Positions 17,084 to 25,917 of a stretch of DNA of 64,000 nucleotides are shown piece by piece; the first letter of the stretch is position 1; every line of letters begins with the position of its first letter. Made by a program: the position numbers and the translations under genes. Below the pieces are notes generated by a model. That model ran no database searches, had not been told where the DNA came from, and saw only the letters and a list, made by a program, of their open reading frames with translations. Origin of the DNA: Plasticicumulans acidivorans. Its GTDB lineage: Bacteria; Pseudomonadota; Gammaproteobacteria; Competibacterales; Competibacteraceae. The stretch lies in the NCBI RefSeq assembly GCF_003182095.1, contig NZ_QGTJ01000007.1:212455-276454 (forward strand). Direction: 5' to 3'.

Positions 17084-17746
17084 GTGGAGTACCGGCACAG
17101 CTACGTGGACGGCAATACCATCGACCTGCCAGTCGGCAAGGTCGTGTGTATCGGGCGCAATTACCTCGATCACATACACGAACTCGGCAACGCGGTGCCT
17201 GAAGCACCGCTGCTGTTCATGAAGCCGTCGATGGCGATCGTCGGCCTCGATGCGCCCCTGCGCCTGCCGGAGCGCAGTGGCCCGGTGCATCACGAGCTCG
17301 AACTCGCCGTGCTGATCGGGCGCCGGCTGACCGCCACCAGTGCCGCCGGCGCGCGCGAAGCGATCGCCGGTTACGGGCTGGCGCTCGATCTGACCCTGCG
17401 CGAAGTCCAGAACGGACTCAAGCAGAAGGGACAGCCCTGGGAGGTCGCCAAGGCCTTTGATGGCAGTTGTCCGCTGTCGCCGTTCGTGCGTCCGGAGCAG
17501 CTGCCGAATCCGCAGGCGGCGGACATCGAGCTGCGCGTCAACGGCGAGGTGCGTCAGCGCGGCAATACCGGGCAGATGATGCATCCGATCGCCGATCTGA
17601 TCGCTGCGATGAGCCGGCATTTCACCCTGCTGCCGGGTGATGTCGTGCTCACCGGCACGCCTGCCGGCGTTGCCGCCCTGGCCCCTGGAGACCGTCTGGA
17701 GCTGTGCCTGAACGGACACTGGATCTTCAGTACGCGGGTGGGCTGA
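17084..17746 (+). CDS. Fumarylacetoacetate hydrolase family protein (acylpyruvase-like)
   Basis: A 220-residue protein of the FAH fold. VVCIGRNYLDHIHELGN near residue 21 and PLLFMKPSMAIVG are the signature of the FAHD1/YcgM acylpyruvase group; E71 and E73 in HHELELAV and D101 in ALDLTLRE are expected metal ligands. The start is GTG at 17084 behind GAGGAGAAGAAG. The next gene starts on the base after its stop. Substrate specificity (acylpyruvate or oxaloacetate) is not decided by the sequence. Confidence 0.9.
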   Translation: MEYRHSYVDGNTIDLPVGKVVCIGRNYLDHIHELGNAVPEAPLLFMKPSMAIVGLDAPLRLPERSGPVHHELELAVLIGRRLTATSAAGAREAIAGYGLALDLTLREVQNGLKQKGQPWEVAKAFDGSCPLSPFVRPEQLPNPQAADIELRVNGEVRQRGNTGQMMHPIADLIAAMSRHFTLLPGDVVLTGTPAGVAALAPGDRLELCLNGHWIFSTRVG

Positions 17747-18097
17747 ATGCCGTTGACGCCACAGGTGTCGCACGTCGAGTGGTGTGTGCCCGATCCGGCG
17801 CGGGTCGCAGACCTGCTGCAGGCGCTGTTCGGCTGGGACTTCGAGTGCTTCGGCAGTCGTTATCGCCAGTTCACGCCGGCGGATGGCGGCACCTGCTTCG
17901 GCCTGTTGCAGGGCGATGCCGCTGCCGAGTCCACGGTGGTGTACGTGCAGGTCGCCTCACTGCAGGCGAGCCTGTCGCGGGCGCTTGAACTCGGCGCCGA
18001 ACTGCACTGTCCGCCGACCGAGGTTGCCGGGCATGGCCGTTATGCCCGGCTGCGGATTGCCGGCGTGCATCTGCTCGGCCTGTTCGAAGCCGGGTGA
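17747..18097 (+). CDS. VOC-superfamily (glyoxalase/dioxygenase-like) protein
   Basis: A 116-residue single VOC module: VSHVEWCVPDPARVADLLQALFGW at the beginning (first-ligand His at residue 9) and a C-terminal VHLLGLFEAG. It resembles VOC proteins of the uncharacterised 'glyoxalase' type rather than GloA. It directly abuts the FAH gene (TGAATG), so the two are translationally coupled; the joint function is unknown. Confidence 0.8.
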   Translation: MPLTPQVSHVEWCVPDPARVADLLQALFGWDFECFGSRYRQFTPADGGTCFGLLQGDAAAESTVVYVQVASLQASLSRALELGAELHCPPTEVAGHGRYARLRIAGVHLLGLFEAG

Positions 18098-18110
18098 GCG
18101 CGGGTGCCGC

Positions 18111-18827
18111 TCAGATCTTGATCGGCACCCAGTTACCGGCAAAGCTCGGCGCCACCGCTGGCTTCTCCGGCATGCCCTTGGCGACCGGCTCGACGGTGAC
18201 GTACAGCTCGCCCTTGAGCATCGGCCGCATCTTGCGGTCGATCTTGAGCATTTTGTCGGCCCCGTCATGCTCGGGGATCGAGCCGAGCAGGTAGTACTGG
18301 TCTGAGCCCTCGGGCTTGATCCACAGCAGACAGCCGTTCTCGTGTGGCACGTCCATCGGCAGCAGGGCACGCACATACAGCCGGTCCATCTCCGGCGAGG
18401 CGCTGACCACCCACATCGGCGTGCGGGTTTTCATGCTGGCGAGTGTCGTGACATAGCCGGGGATTTCCGTTTCCCTGCCGAGCAGCAGTGCCAGTGCGAA
18501 TACGCTGGCGAGCAGGCTGGAGGTAAACGCCCAGCCGCGCCAGAAGCCCAGGCGTTCGAACAGTCCGCGCGGAGCGCTGGCGGGCGTCGTCGCCGCTTCG
18601 GCGAACAGGCGCCGGTTCAGACTGTTCCAGACGGCCGCTGGCGGCTCCTCGGCGGGTGCCTGGCCAAGCACTTCAGGCAGACGGTGCTCCCAGGCGGCGA
18701 CCTGGCGGCGCAGGTCGGGGCGGCCCGGCAGCAGTCCTTCGAAACGGCGGCGGGCGCGCGCGCTCAGTGTGCCGAGCACGTACTGCCCGGCGAGTAGTTC
18801 GCACAATTGCGGGTCGCGGTAGTTCAT
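18111..18827 (-). CDS. Anti-sigma factor, RskA type
   Basis: A 238-residue membrane protein with one central helix (about residues 97-116). The cytoplasmic part opens MNYRDPQLCELLAGQYVLGTL, like the RskA anti-sigma domain, and lacks the HxxxCxxC zinc motif. The periplasmic half contains WVVSASPEMDRLYVRAL and a C-terminal ELYVTVEP segment typical of RskA (anti-sigma-K). It overlaps the sigma factor gene by four bases, the standard pairing. Release probably follows regulated proteolysis; the signal is not known. Confidence 0.92.
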   Translation of the reverse strand: MNYRDPQLCELLAGQYVLGTLSARARRRFEGLLPGRPDLRRQVAAWEHRLPEVLGQAPAEEPPAAVWNSLNRRLFAEAATTPASAPRGLFERLGFWRGWAFTSSLLASVFALALLLGRETEIPGYVTTLASMKTRTPMWVVSASPEMDRLYVRALLPMDVPHENGCLLWIKPEGSDQYYLLGSIPEHDGADKMLKIDRKMRPMLKGELYVTVEPVAKGMPEKPAVAPSFAGNWVPIKI

Positions 18828-19381
18828 GCGCCCTCCAAGCAGGTTTTGAGCCGCAGCAGACCACGGCGCAACCAGGACTTCACGGTGCCGAGCGGCGTAT
18901 CCAGGTGCTCGGCGAGTTCTTCATGCGTCATGCCGCGGAACCAGGCCAGGCGTACCGCCGTGCGCTGTGCCCCCTGCAGTTCTTCGAGGCAGCGGTGCAG
19001 AGCCGCTGCGTCGCGCTCGCGGGCGGCGGCGTCCTGCGGTCCTTCGCTGTCGTCGGCCAGGTCGTACATCTCGTCGACATCGTCCGCCTGCGTGATGCGG
19101 TGTTCCGCGCGGCGCAGCGTGTCGATTGCCTGATTGCGTGCGATCGAGCCCATCCAGGTGATCGGCGTCGCCAGGTCGGCTCGAAAGTCACCGGCGCGGT
19201 GCCAGATCTTCACGTACGTCTCCTGCAGCACATCGGCCGCAATATCGCGGTCTCTGACGATACGCAGCACGATGCCGAATAGTTGCGGGCTGGAGAGCCG
19301 ATACAGCTTTTCGAAGGCAGCGCGGTCGGCCAGCGCGCAGCGCGCCAGCAGATCGCCGAGGACTTCCGGGGTCGAACTCAC
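18824..19381 (-). CDS. ECF RNA polymerase sigma factor, SigK-like
   Basis: A 185-residue ECF sigma factor. Region 2 (AFEKLYRLSSPQLFGIVLRIVRDRDIAADVLQETYVKIWH) and region 4 (MTHEELAEHLDTPLGTVKSWLRRGLLRLK) are both clear. The start is GTG at 19381, in a four-base overlap with the stop of the DUF1841 gene; a longer frame to 19477 is not conserved. Its gene is the penultimate member of the rsx-nth run and is coupled to its anti-sigma gene. Confidence 0.93.
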   Translation of the reverse strand: MSSTPEVLGDLLARCALADRAAFEKLYRLSSPQLFGIVLRIVRDRDIAADVLQETYVKIWHRAGDFRADLATPITWMGSIARNQAIDTLRRAEHRITQADDVDEMYDLADDSEGPQDAAARERDAAALHRCLEELQGAQRTAVRLAWFRGMTHEELAEHLDTPLGTVKSWLRRGLLRLKTCLEGA

Positions 19382-19830
19382 GGTTTGCCTTCCTCGGCCG
19401 GCAGCCCGGCCATGTCGCGGATGCGCGCGAGGTAGCGGGCCTCGTCGGGGGCTGTGCCGAAGCGCTGGGCTTCCCACAGCACCTCACCGAGGGCTTCCAT
19501 CATCGCGTGCTCGGCTGCATGCACCTCGCCGATGCGTGCACACAGTGCGGTGTACGCTGCGCGCAGCCCACCCGGGCGGTCACTGCTCACCTGTTCGGCG
19601 ATGGCGATGTGCATGCCCATGTGCAGAAACGGGTTGGTCTGGCCCATCTCCGGGGTCCATTCGCCGCCGATCGCGCGTTCCGGATCGGTGAGCAGCGACT
19701 GGTACTCGGGGTGTTGCTCGATGGCGTGAGCGATCAGCGCTTCGAGCGCTTCGAGCGTCTCGCCGGCTTGTCGCCTGCGCCAGACCTCGCAGTAATAGCG
19801 GCGCAGCTGACCTCGGTCGGTACCGAACAT
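19378..19830 (-). CDS. DUF1841 family protein
   Basis: A 150-residue conserved proteobacterial protein of unknown function. It begins MFGTDRGQLRRYYCEVWRRR and contains NPFLHMGMHIAIAEQVSSDRPGG, the family's diagnostic block. It starts directly after the nth stop and overlaps the sigma-factor gene by four bases, a coupling that looks fixed by the operon rather than by function. Confidence 0.9.
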   Translation of the reverse strand: MFGTDRGQLRRYYCEVWRRRQAGETLEALEALIAHAIEQHPEYQSLLTDPERAIGGEWTPEMGQTNPFLHMGMHIAIAEQVSSDRPGGLRAAYTALCARIGEVHAAEHAMMEALGEVLWEAQRFGTAPDEARYLARIRDMAGLPAEEGKP

Positions 19831-20469
19831 TCAGGCATCTCCGGTCTTGTCGGGGTATTCGCAAAGATCACTGACCGGACACGCCCCGCAACGCGGTTTG
19901 CGTGCGACACAGGTGTAGCGACCGAGCAGGATCAGCCAGTGGTGCGCATGCAGCAGGAACTCCGCCGGCACGGCCTTGAGCAGCGCATCCTCGACTGCCC
20001 GCACATTTTTGCCGGGAGCCAGACCGGTGCGGTTGGCGACACGGAAGATGTGCGTATCGACGGCCATCGTCGGCTGGCCGAAGGCGGTATTGAGGATGAC
20101 GTTGGCCGTCTTGCGGCCGACACCGGGCAGCGCTTCAAGGGCTTCCCGCGTGCGCGGCACCTCGCCGCCGTGCTGTTCGATCAGCAGCGCGCAGGTGCGC
20201 ATCAGGTTCGCTGCCTTGGTGTTGAACAACCCGATGGTTTTGATGTGTTCCTTCAGTTCATCCTCACCGAGCGCGAGGATCGTGGCCGGCGTGTTGGCGA
20301 CCGGGAACAGCCGGGCCGTGGCCTTGTTGACGCCTTTGTCGGTCGCCTGCGCCGACAGCAGCACCGCGACCAGCAGCTCGAACGGTGTCGAGTAGCGGAG
20401 TTCGGTTTGCGGGTGCGGGTCGGCCGCCTGCAGGCGGGCGAAAAAATCGTGGCGGGCTTGCGGCGTCAT
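19831..20469 (-). CDS. nth: Endonuclease III
   Basis: A 212-residue base-excision-repair glycosylase/AP lyase for oxidised pyrimidines. The helix-hairpin-helix LPGVGRKTANVILNTAF carries the catalytic Lys (near residue 120), VDTHIFRVANR the catalytic Asp, and CVARKPRCGACPVSDLC near the end is the C-x6-C-x2-C-x5-C iron-sulphur loop. Placement after rsxE is conserved in enterics. It is 71 bases downstream of rsxE. Confidence 0.98.
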   Translation of the reverse strand: MTPQARHDFFARLQAADPHPQTELRYSTPFELLVAVLLSAQATDKGVNKATARLFPVANTPATILALGEDELKEHIKTIGLFNTKAANLMRTCALLIEQHGGEVPRTREALEALPGVGRKTANVILNTAFGQPTMAVDTHIFRVANRTGLAPGKNVRAVEDALLKAVPAEFLLHAHHWLILLGRYTCVARKPRCGACPVSDLCEYPDKTGDA

Positions 20470-20540
20470 CGGGCGCGGTGGCTGGCAAGGGGAGCGCTAT
20501 CGTAGCGCATCCGTGCCGCCGCGCCCTGCGTGCCCGTGAC

Positions 20541-21248
20541 TCAGGGGGTGGGCAGTGCGCTCGGTGCGCAGTGCGTGGCCTGCACCACTGGCACGGCGGC
20601 ACCACGCTGGCGCGCGCGCGCGTCGAGCAGGTTCTTGCCGGCGATCAGCAGGCCGAGGCCGATGAACGCGCCAGGCGGCAGGATCGCCAGCAGGAAACCG
20701 CGGTAATCCTCCAGCACGTGCAGCGTCAGCGCGCGTCCTGCCTCGCCGAACATGATGTTCGCATTGGCGAACAGCGTGCCGTGGCCGATCAGCTCGCGCA
20801 GCCCGCCGAGCGTCGTCAGTACCAGCGTAAAACCGAGCCCGGTCGCCAGGCCGTCGAGCGCAGCAATCGCCGGACGCTGCTTGGAAGCAAACGCTTCGGC
20901 ACGGCCGAGCACACAGCAGTTGGTGACGATCAGCGGAATGAAAATGCCGAGCACCTTGTGCAGCTCCGGCAGCAGCGCATGGATCAGCAGTTCGACGGCG
21001 GTGACCGCCGAGGCGATGACGACGATGTAGACCGGGATGCGCACTTCCGACTGCACGTACTGGCGAATCGCCGAGATCGTGGTGTTGGTCAGCAGCAGCA
21101 CCAGTACCGTCGCCATGCCGAGGCCGAAGCCGTTGATCGCCGAACTGGAGGTCGCCAGCAGCGGGCACAGGCCGAGCAGGGCGACCAGGCCGGTGTTGTT
21201 GTGCCACAGGCCGTTGCTGAGGATTTCGCGCACACTCGGCGTGCTCAT
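20541..21248 (-). CDS. rsxE: Rsx/Rnf complex subunit E
   Basis: A 235-residue integral membrane subunit of the Rnf-type electron-transport complex, homologous to RsxA. LWHNNTGLVALLGLCPLLATSSSAINGFGLG and IPLIVTNCCVLGRAEAFASK (with the conserved membrane cysteine) identify it. The C-terminus has a variable 30-residue cytoplasmic tail. Its start overlaps the end of rsxG by four bases. Confidence 0.96.
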   Translation of the reverse strand: MSTPSVREILSNGLWHNNTGLVALLGLCPLLATSSSAINGFGLGMATVLVLLLTNTTISAIRQYVQSEVRIPVYIVVIASAVTAVELLIHALLPELHKVLGIFIPLIVTNCCVLGRAEAFASKQRPAIAALDGLATGLGFTLVLTTLGGLRELIGHGTLFANANIMFGEAGRALTLHVLEDYRGFLLAILPPGAFIGLGLLIAGKNLLDARARQRGAAVPVVQATHCAPSALPTP

Positions 21249-21874
21249 CGGGTTTTCTCCGCTGCATAGAGCGCGGCGCGGTGGTCGCGCTCATATTCGA
21301 GGAAGCGGTGCACGGCTTTGACCACCGCGCGCGGTGTGATCGTGGCGCCGGTGAACTGGTCGAAGACGCCGCCGTCTTTCTTCACTTTCCATTGCGCCTC
21401 GGCCGGATCGTCGAGACTGCGGCCGTCGAAGTGACTGATCCAGTTGGAGCGCTCGATGTCGATGGCATCGCCGAGCCCCGGCGTTTCCTTGTGGCTGAGC
21501 ACGCGTACACCGGCAAGGCGGCCGTCGGCGTTGACTGCCACCAGCAGCTGGATCGGCCCGGCGTAGCCATCGGCTGCGACGATCGTCGTCAGCAGTGCGA
21601 CCGGCTGACCGGCTTTGCGGGCGCGGTAAACAGTGCCTTCGCTGTCACTGCCGAAGGCCGCATCGCGCAGTTGCAGGGTGTCTGCCGTCGGCTGATTGTC
21701 GTAACGCGCGGGCGGCACCAGCGTATCGAGCTGCATGGCCAGTGCTTGCTGCTGGGCGCGGGTGATGCGCTCGCGGGTGCCGTGATAGGTCGCGGCGACG
21801 ACGAGCACGCTGACCATTGCGAAGCCGGCGAGGATCATGCCGCTGCGGCCCATCTGACGCAGGATTTCGCGCAT
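21245..21874 (-). CDS. rsxG: Rsx/Rnf complex subunit G (covalent FMN)
   Basis: A 209-residue protein anchored by one N-terminal helix, with a periplasmic FMN-binding domain. FDQFTGATITPRAVV near residue 175 holds the threonine that binds FMN covalently. KETPGLGDAI is also diagnostic. It abuts rsxD (three bases) and overlaps rsxE. Confidence 0.95.
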   Translation of the reverse strand: MREILRQMGRSGMILAGFAMVSVLVVAATYHGTRERITRAQQQALAMQLDTLVPPARYDNQPTADTLQLRDAAFGSDSEGTVYRARKAGQPVALLTTIVAADGYAGPIQLLVAVNADGRLAGVRVLSHKETPGLGDAIDIERSNWISHFDGRSLDDPAEAQWKVKKDGGVFDQFTGATITPRAVVKAVHRFLEYERDHRAALYAAEKTR

Positions 21875-21877
21875 GGC

Positions 21878-22903
21878 TCAGGCCCTCGCGCCGAACACGC
21901 GCGGGCGTGTGTACTGGTCGATCGTCGGTGCCGCGATGTTCATCAGCAGCACGGCGAAGGCCACGCCGTCTGGAAAACCGCCGACGCTGCGGATCACCCA
22001 GGTCAGTACACCGATGCCGGCACCGTAGATCAGCCGGCCGCGTGGCGTGGTGCTCGCCGAAACCGGATCGGTGGCGATGAAGAAAGCGCCGAAGATCGCG
22101 GCACCGCTGAACAGGTGGAACCACGGCGGTGCGAAGCGTGCAGCGTCGACCAGCCAGAACAGCGTGCTGATGACGGCCAGCGCGCCCAGCATGCCCGCCG
22201 GAATCTGCCAGGCGGCGGTGCGCTGACGGCACATCCACAGCCCGCCAGCAAGAAAGGCGAGATTGACCCACTCCCAGCCGCGGGCGCCGAGCAGGCCGAA
22301 TACCGGACTGCTGCGGACTTCCGTGACACTGTGTCCCAGACCGATCTGCGTGCGCAGCAGATCTAGCACGGTGGCCGAGGTCACGGCGTCGAGCGTTTCG
22401 GCGCTGCGCTCACCGAACACCAGCGCCAGCGTCGTCGCCAGATCCGGCGTCGAGCCGTGCAGCGTCAGCGGCGCAGCCCAGCTGCTCATCTCGCGCGGGA
22501 AAGACGTCAGCAGCACCACATAACCGATCATCGCCGGGTTGAACGGGTTATAGCCGAGGCCGCCGTACAGGTGTTTGGCGATGATGATGGCAAAGCCGGT
22601 GCCGAGCACGGTGATCCACCACGGCGCCAGCGGTGGCAGCGCGATCGCCAGCAGCAGCGCCGTGACCAGCGCACTGCAGTCACCGAGAAAACGGCCGAGC
22701 GGCTTGCCGCGCAGCGTCAGCATCAGAGCTTCCGCCGCCAGCGCGGTACTGACGGCGATCGCCGCCTGTACCAGTACGCCGGGCCCGAAGATCCACACTA
22801 AAGCCAGCAGGCCGGGCAGCAGTGCGTAGACGACGCGGCGCATCACGCGCCCGACACTGTTGCCCAGATGGACGTGGGGGGAAGTCGTAGTAGCGAACTG
22901 CAT
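21878..22903 (-). CDS. rsxD: Rsx/Rnf complex subunit D
   Basis: A 341-residue membrane subunit with about nine helices. TSPHVHLGNSVGRVMRRV opens the protein, GYNPFNPAMIGYVVLL is strongly conserved and AVTSATVLDLL carries the FMN-attachment threonine. The start at 22903 is chosen because a 25-codon upstream extension would overlap the end of rsxC. Confidence 0.95.
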   Translation of the reverse strand: MQFATTTSPHVHLGNSVGRVMRRVVYALLPGLLALVWIFGPGVLVQAAIAVSTALAAEALMLTLRGKPLGRFLGDCSALVTALLLAIALPPLAPWWITVLGTGFAIIIAKHLYGGLGYNPFNPAMIGYVVLLTSFPREMSSWAAPLTLHGSTPDLATTLALVFGERSAETLDAVTSATVLDLLRTQIGLGHSVTEVRSSPVFGLLGARGWEWVNLAFLAGGLWMCRQRTAAWQIPAGMLGALAVISTLFWLVDAARFAPPWFHLFSGAAIFGAFFIATDPVSASTTPRGRLIYGAGIGVLTWVIRSVGGFPDGVAFAVLLMNIAAPTIDQYTRPRVFGARA

Positions 22904-22910
22904 CGCGAAC

Positions 22911-25319
22911 TCACTGCTCCTGATCGGAGGATGCCGGCTTGCCGCTCTGCGCGGCTTTCTTCGCCTCAGCGCGGGCACGGGCCGCGGCGAGGCGGGCGAG
23001 TTGCTCCTCGGTCAGTGGTGCGGGTGTCGCCTCAGCAGCGGGAGAGGCCGTTGGGGCTTCTTCCTGTGCGTCGGCGTCGAGCGCTGCGACCGCAGCGGTA
23101 GCCGCGGCAAGCGCTTCCTGCGCAGCCTTCTTCGCCTCGGTGCGGACGCGGGCTGCGGTGAGTTTTTCGATCTGTTCAGGAGACAGTGCCGGCGCAGCGT
23201 CGGCGTTTGCCTGCGCTGGAGCGCTGGCGGCTTTTTTGGCTTCGGCACGAGCGCGTGCCGCGGCGAGCTTTTCGAGCTGCTCGGGTGTCAGTGCCGGTGC
23301 CGCGTCGGCGTTTGCCTGCGCCGGCGCGCTGGCGGCCTTTTTGGCCTCGGCCCGGGCACGCGCCGCAGCGAGCTTTTCGAGCTGTTCAGGTGACAGTGCC
23401 GGTGCCGCGTCGGCGTTTGCCTGCGCCGGCGCGCTGGCGGCTTTTTTGGCCTCGGCCCGGGCACGCGCCGCAGCGAGCTTTTCGAGCTGTTCAGGTGACA
23501 GTGCCGGTGCCGCGTCGGCGTTTGCCTGCGCCGGCGCGCTGGCGGCTTTTTTGGCCTCGGCACGGGCACGCGCTGCGGCGAGCTTTTCGAGCTGCTCGGG
23601 TGACAGTGCTGCCGTGGCGTCATTAGCGGCTTCGCCAGCTGTCTGTGTCGCCGCCAGGCGTTTGGCTTCGGCGCGCGCGCGCGCTGCCGCGAGTTTTTCG
23701 AGCTGTTCGGGGCTGAGCTCATTGCTGCTTTCGCCAGCGGTGGCTTCGGCTTTCGCGGCGGCTTTCTTTGCCTGTGCCCGCGCCAGCGCGGCGGCGATAG
23801 CGGCCTGTTTCGGATCTGCCGCCGGCGTCTCTGCCTCATGGCCGCGTTGCTGGGCGGCACTCTTCTTGGCCTGCAGTCGGGCGGCCTTTTCGGCCTCCTC
23901 GCGTTCCAGGCGGTAGAGGTGGAACTCGTGACGCGCGCGTGCCTGTTCCGCCTTTTTCTTTTCGCGCTCGGCTGCCCAGATTTCGGTCTTGGCGAAGCGG
24001 TAGTACTGCACCAGCGGCAGATGGCTCGGGCAGACCGCCGCACAGCAGCCGCATTCGATGCAGTCGAACAGGTTGACCTGCTGCGCCTTATCGAACTCGC
24101 GGGCCCGGGCATGCCAGTACATCTGCTGCGGCAACAGGTTGGCCGGGCAGGCATTCATGCATTCGCCACAGCGGATGCAGGGCATCGATTCCTCGGGAGC
24201 GCTGACGTCATCAGCGCCGGCGACCAGCACGCAGTTCATGCCTTTGGTGATCGGCAGGTCGTCACCCGGCAGCGCCAGTCCCATCATCGGCCCGCCGATG
24301 ATCAGGCGCGCGGCGCGCGGCGTGTAGCCACCGCAATACTCGATCAGTGCCGACAATGGCGTGCCGATCAGCACTTCCAGATTGCGTGGCGTGCTGATGC
24401 CGCTGCCGGTGACGGTGACGACGCGCGAGATCAGCGGTCTGCCTTCGGTCACCGCGTCATGCACGGCGGCCGCGGTGGCGACGTTCTGGCAGAGGATGCC
24501 GGAGTCCACCGGCCGGCGGGAGCGACCGATCTCGACGCCGGTCAGCACGCGGATCAGCTGTTGTTCGCTGCCGGACGGATACAGCGTCGGGATCTGCTGC
24601 AGCAGTACGTCTTCGGCGTCGTCGGCGAACTGTTCGAGCGCGGCCTGCAGCGCGGCGGCGGCCTCGGGTTTATTGTCCTCGATGCCGATGATGCAGTCCT
24701 TGACGCCAAGGGCGCGGCGCATCAGCAGCAGACCGCCGATGACCGCGTGCGCCCGCTCGCGCATCAGGCGGTCATCGCAGGTGATGTAGGGCTCGCATTC
24801 GGCGGCGTTCAGCACCAGCACGCGGATCGCGCCTTCGGCGTTGAGTTTGACCGCGGTGGGGAAGGCCGCACCGCCGAGACCGACGATGCCGGCTTCGCGC
24901 ACACGCTCGCGCAGATAGGCCGGGTCGAGGCGCAGGTAGTCCTCGATCGGCGTCGGCAGGCTGTTCGGCCCCCATTCGTCACGGCCGTCGCTTTCGAGCA
25001 CCACCGACAAGACCGGGATGCCGGACGGATGAGCGACCGGGCGCGGCTCGATCGCGACTACCGTGCCTGAGGTCGGCGCATGCAGCGCGGCGCTGATGTA
25101 GCCGTCGGCGCGTGCCAGCGCATCGCCCTTGTGTACCCGCTCGCCAACGCGCACGCAGGCACGCGCCGCCGCACCGATGTGCTGCTGCAGCGGCAGCACC
25201 AGCTGCGCCGGCAGGGGCAGTGCCTCGATGGCGGCACTGTTGGATTCGGCCTTGTGCTCGGGCACATGCAGGCCGCCGTGGAAGCGCCACAGGCGCGTGA
25301 TCGTATTCAGCACGGACAT
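22911..25319 (-). CDS. rsxC: Rsx/Rnf complex subunit C with long repeat tail
   Basis: An 802-residue subunit. Residues 1-460 form the conserved RnfC core: an N-terminal FHGGLHVPEHK, an NADH/FMN domain, and two ferredoxin clusters CIRCGECMNACP (about 379) and CIECGCCAAVCP (about 418). The rest is a helical, alanine- and lysine-rich tail with a 35-residue repeat (LSPEQLEKLAAARARAEAKK then an Ala/Pro-rich spacer): four near-identical copies flanked by three degenerate ones. The core could couple NADH oxidation to ferredoxin and ion movement, or, as in E. coli, help keep SoxR reduced. Confidence 0.95.
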   Translation of the reverse strand: MSVLNTITRLWRFHGGLHVPEHKAESNSAAIEALPLPAQLVLPLQQHIGAAARACVRVGERVHKGDALARADGYISAALHAPTSGTVVAIEPRPVAHPSGIPVLSVVLESDGRDEWGPNSLPTPIEDYLRLDPAYLRERVREAGIVGLGGAAFPTAVKLNAEGAIRVLVLNAAECEPYITCDDRLMRERAHAVIGGLLLMRRALGVKDCIIGIEDNKPEAAAALQAALEQFADDAEDVLLQQIPTLYPSGSEQQLIRVLTGVEIGRSRRPVDSGILCQNVATAAAVHDAVTEGRPLISRVVTVTGSGISTPRNLEVLIGTPLSALIEYCGGYTPRAARLIIGGPMMGLALPGDDLPITKGMNCVLVAGADDVSAPEESMPCIRCGECMNACPANLLPQQMYWHARAREFDKAQQVNLFDCIECGCCAAVCPSHLPLVQYYRFAKTEIWAAEREKKKAEQARARHEFHLYRLEREEAEKAARLQAKKSAAQQRGHEAETPAADPKQAAIAAALARAQAKKAAAKAEATAGESSNELSPEQLEKLAAARARAEAKRLAATQTAGEAANDATAALSPEQLEKLAAARARAEAKKAASAPAQANADAAPALSPEQLEKLAAARARAEAKKAASAPAQANADAAPALSPEQLEKLAAARARAEAKKAASAPAQANADAAPALTPEQLEKLAAARARAEAKKAASAPAQANADAAPALSPEQIEKLTAARVRTEAKKAAQEALAAATAAVAALDADAQEEAPTASPAAEATPAPLTEEQLARLAAARARAEAKKAAQSGKPASSDQEQ
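23184..23603 (-). repeat. Four 105-bp tandem repeats inside rsxC
   Basis: Copies begin at 23184, 23289, 23394 and 23499, each 105 bp and in frame (35 codons). Adjacent copies are nearly identical at DNA level, including synonymous positions, which indicates recent duplication or gene conversion. Related but diverged copies lie on both sides. Confidence 0.9.
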
Positions 25320-25340
25320 GGCTGGGTCCAGCGGTCGGTA

Positions 25341-25913
25341 TCAGGCAGCGGCGCGCGCAGGTTCTTGCTGTGCGTTGGCGGAGATCAGCGGCGACGGCCA
25401 CTTCCAGGTGGCGAGCGTCGCCGGTACCGGCTGCAGGGTGATGCAGTCGACCGGGCAGGGTGCGACGCACAGGCCGCAGCCGGTGCATTCCTGCGAGATC
25501 ACGGTGTGCATGTGCTTGGCGCTGCCGAGGATCGCGTCGACCGGGCAGGCCTGCAGGCACAGCGTGCAGCCGATGCAGACGTTTTCGTCGACGATCGCGA
25601 TCATCGCTGCCTGCTCGACGCCGTTTTCCGGATCGAGCGGCTTGGGTTCGACACCCAGGACCGCGGCCAGCGCCTCGATGCCGGCCTGGCCGCCGGGCGG
25701 GCAGCGGTTGAAGTCGGCTTCGCCTCTGGCCATTGCCTCGGCGTAGGGGCGGCAGCCCGGGAAGCCGCACTGGCCGCACTGGGTCTGGGGCAGTACCGCG
25801 TCCAGCCGGTCGGCGAGCGGATCACCTTCGACGCGAAACTGCACGGAGGCAAAGCCGAGCAGCAGGCCGAAGGTCAGGGCGAGCAGAGTGAGGGCGAAGA
25901 CGGCACTGAGCAT
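25341..25913 (-). CDS. rsxB: Rsx/Rnf complex subunit B (ferredoxin-like)
   Basis: A 190-residue iron-sulphur subunit. One N-terminal helix (residues 3-23), then CGQCGFPGC, part of the CxxCxxxxC-x(n)-C cluster with the later NRCPPGG, then two ferredoxin motifs [12 protein letters not shown] and [12 protein letters not shown]. The start at 25913 ([11 protein letters not shown]) gives the family length; the four-base gap to rsxA argues against the longer frame. Confidence 0.96.
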   Translation of the reverse strand: MLSAVFALTLLALTFGLLLGFASVQFRVEGDPLADRLDAVLPQTQCGQCGFPGCRPYAEAMARGEADFNRCPPGGQAGIEALAAVLGVEPKPLDPENGVEQAAMIAIVDENVCIGCTLCLQACPVDAILGSAKHMHTVISQECTGCGLCVAPCPVDCITLQPVPATLATWKWPSPLISANAQQEPARAAA

Positions 25914-25917
25914 GATT

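Noticed and set aside
23184..23603. Regular repeats taken as a possible CRISPR or minisatellite
   Set aside because: The 105-bp period is in frame with rsxC and encodes a consistent 35-residue unit; no spacers are present.
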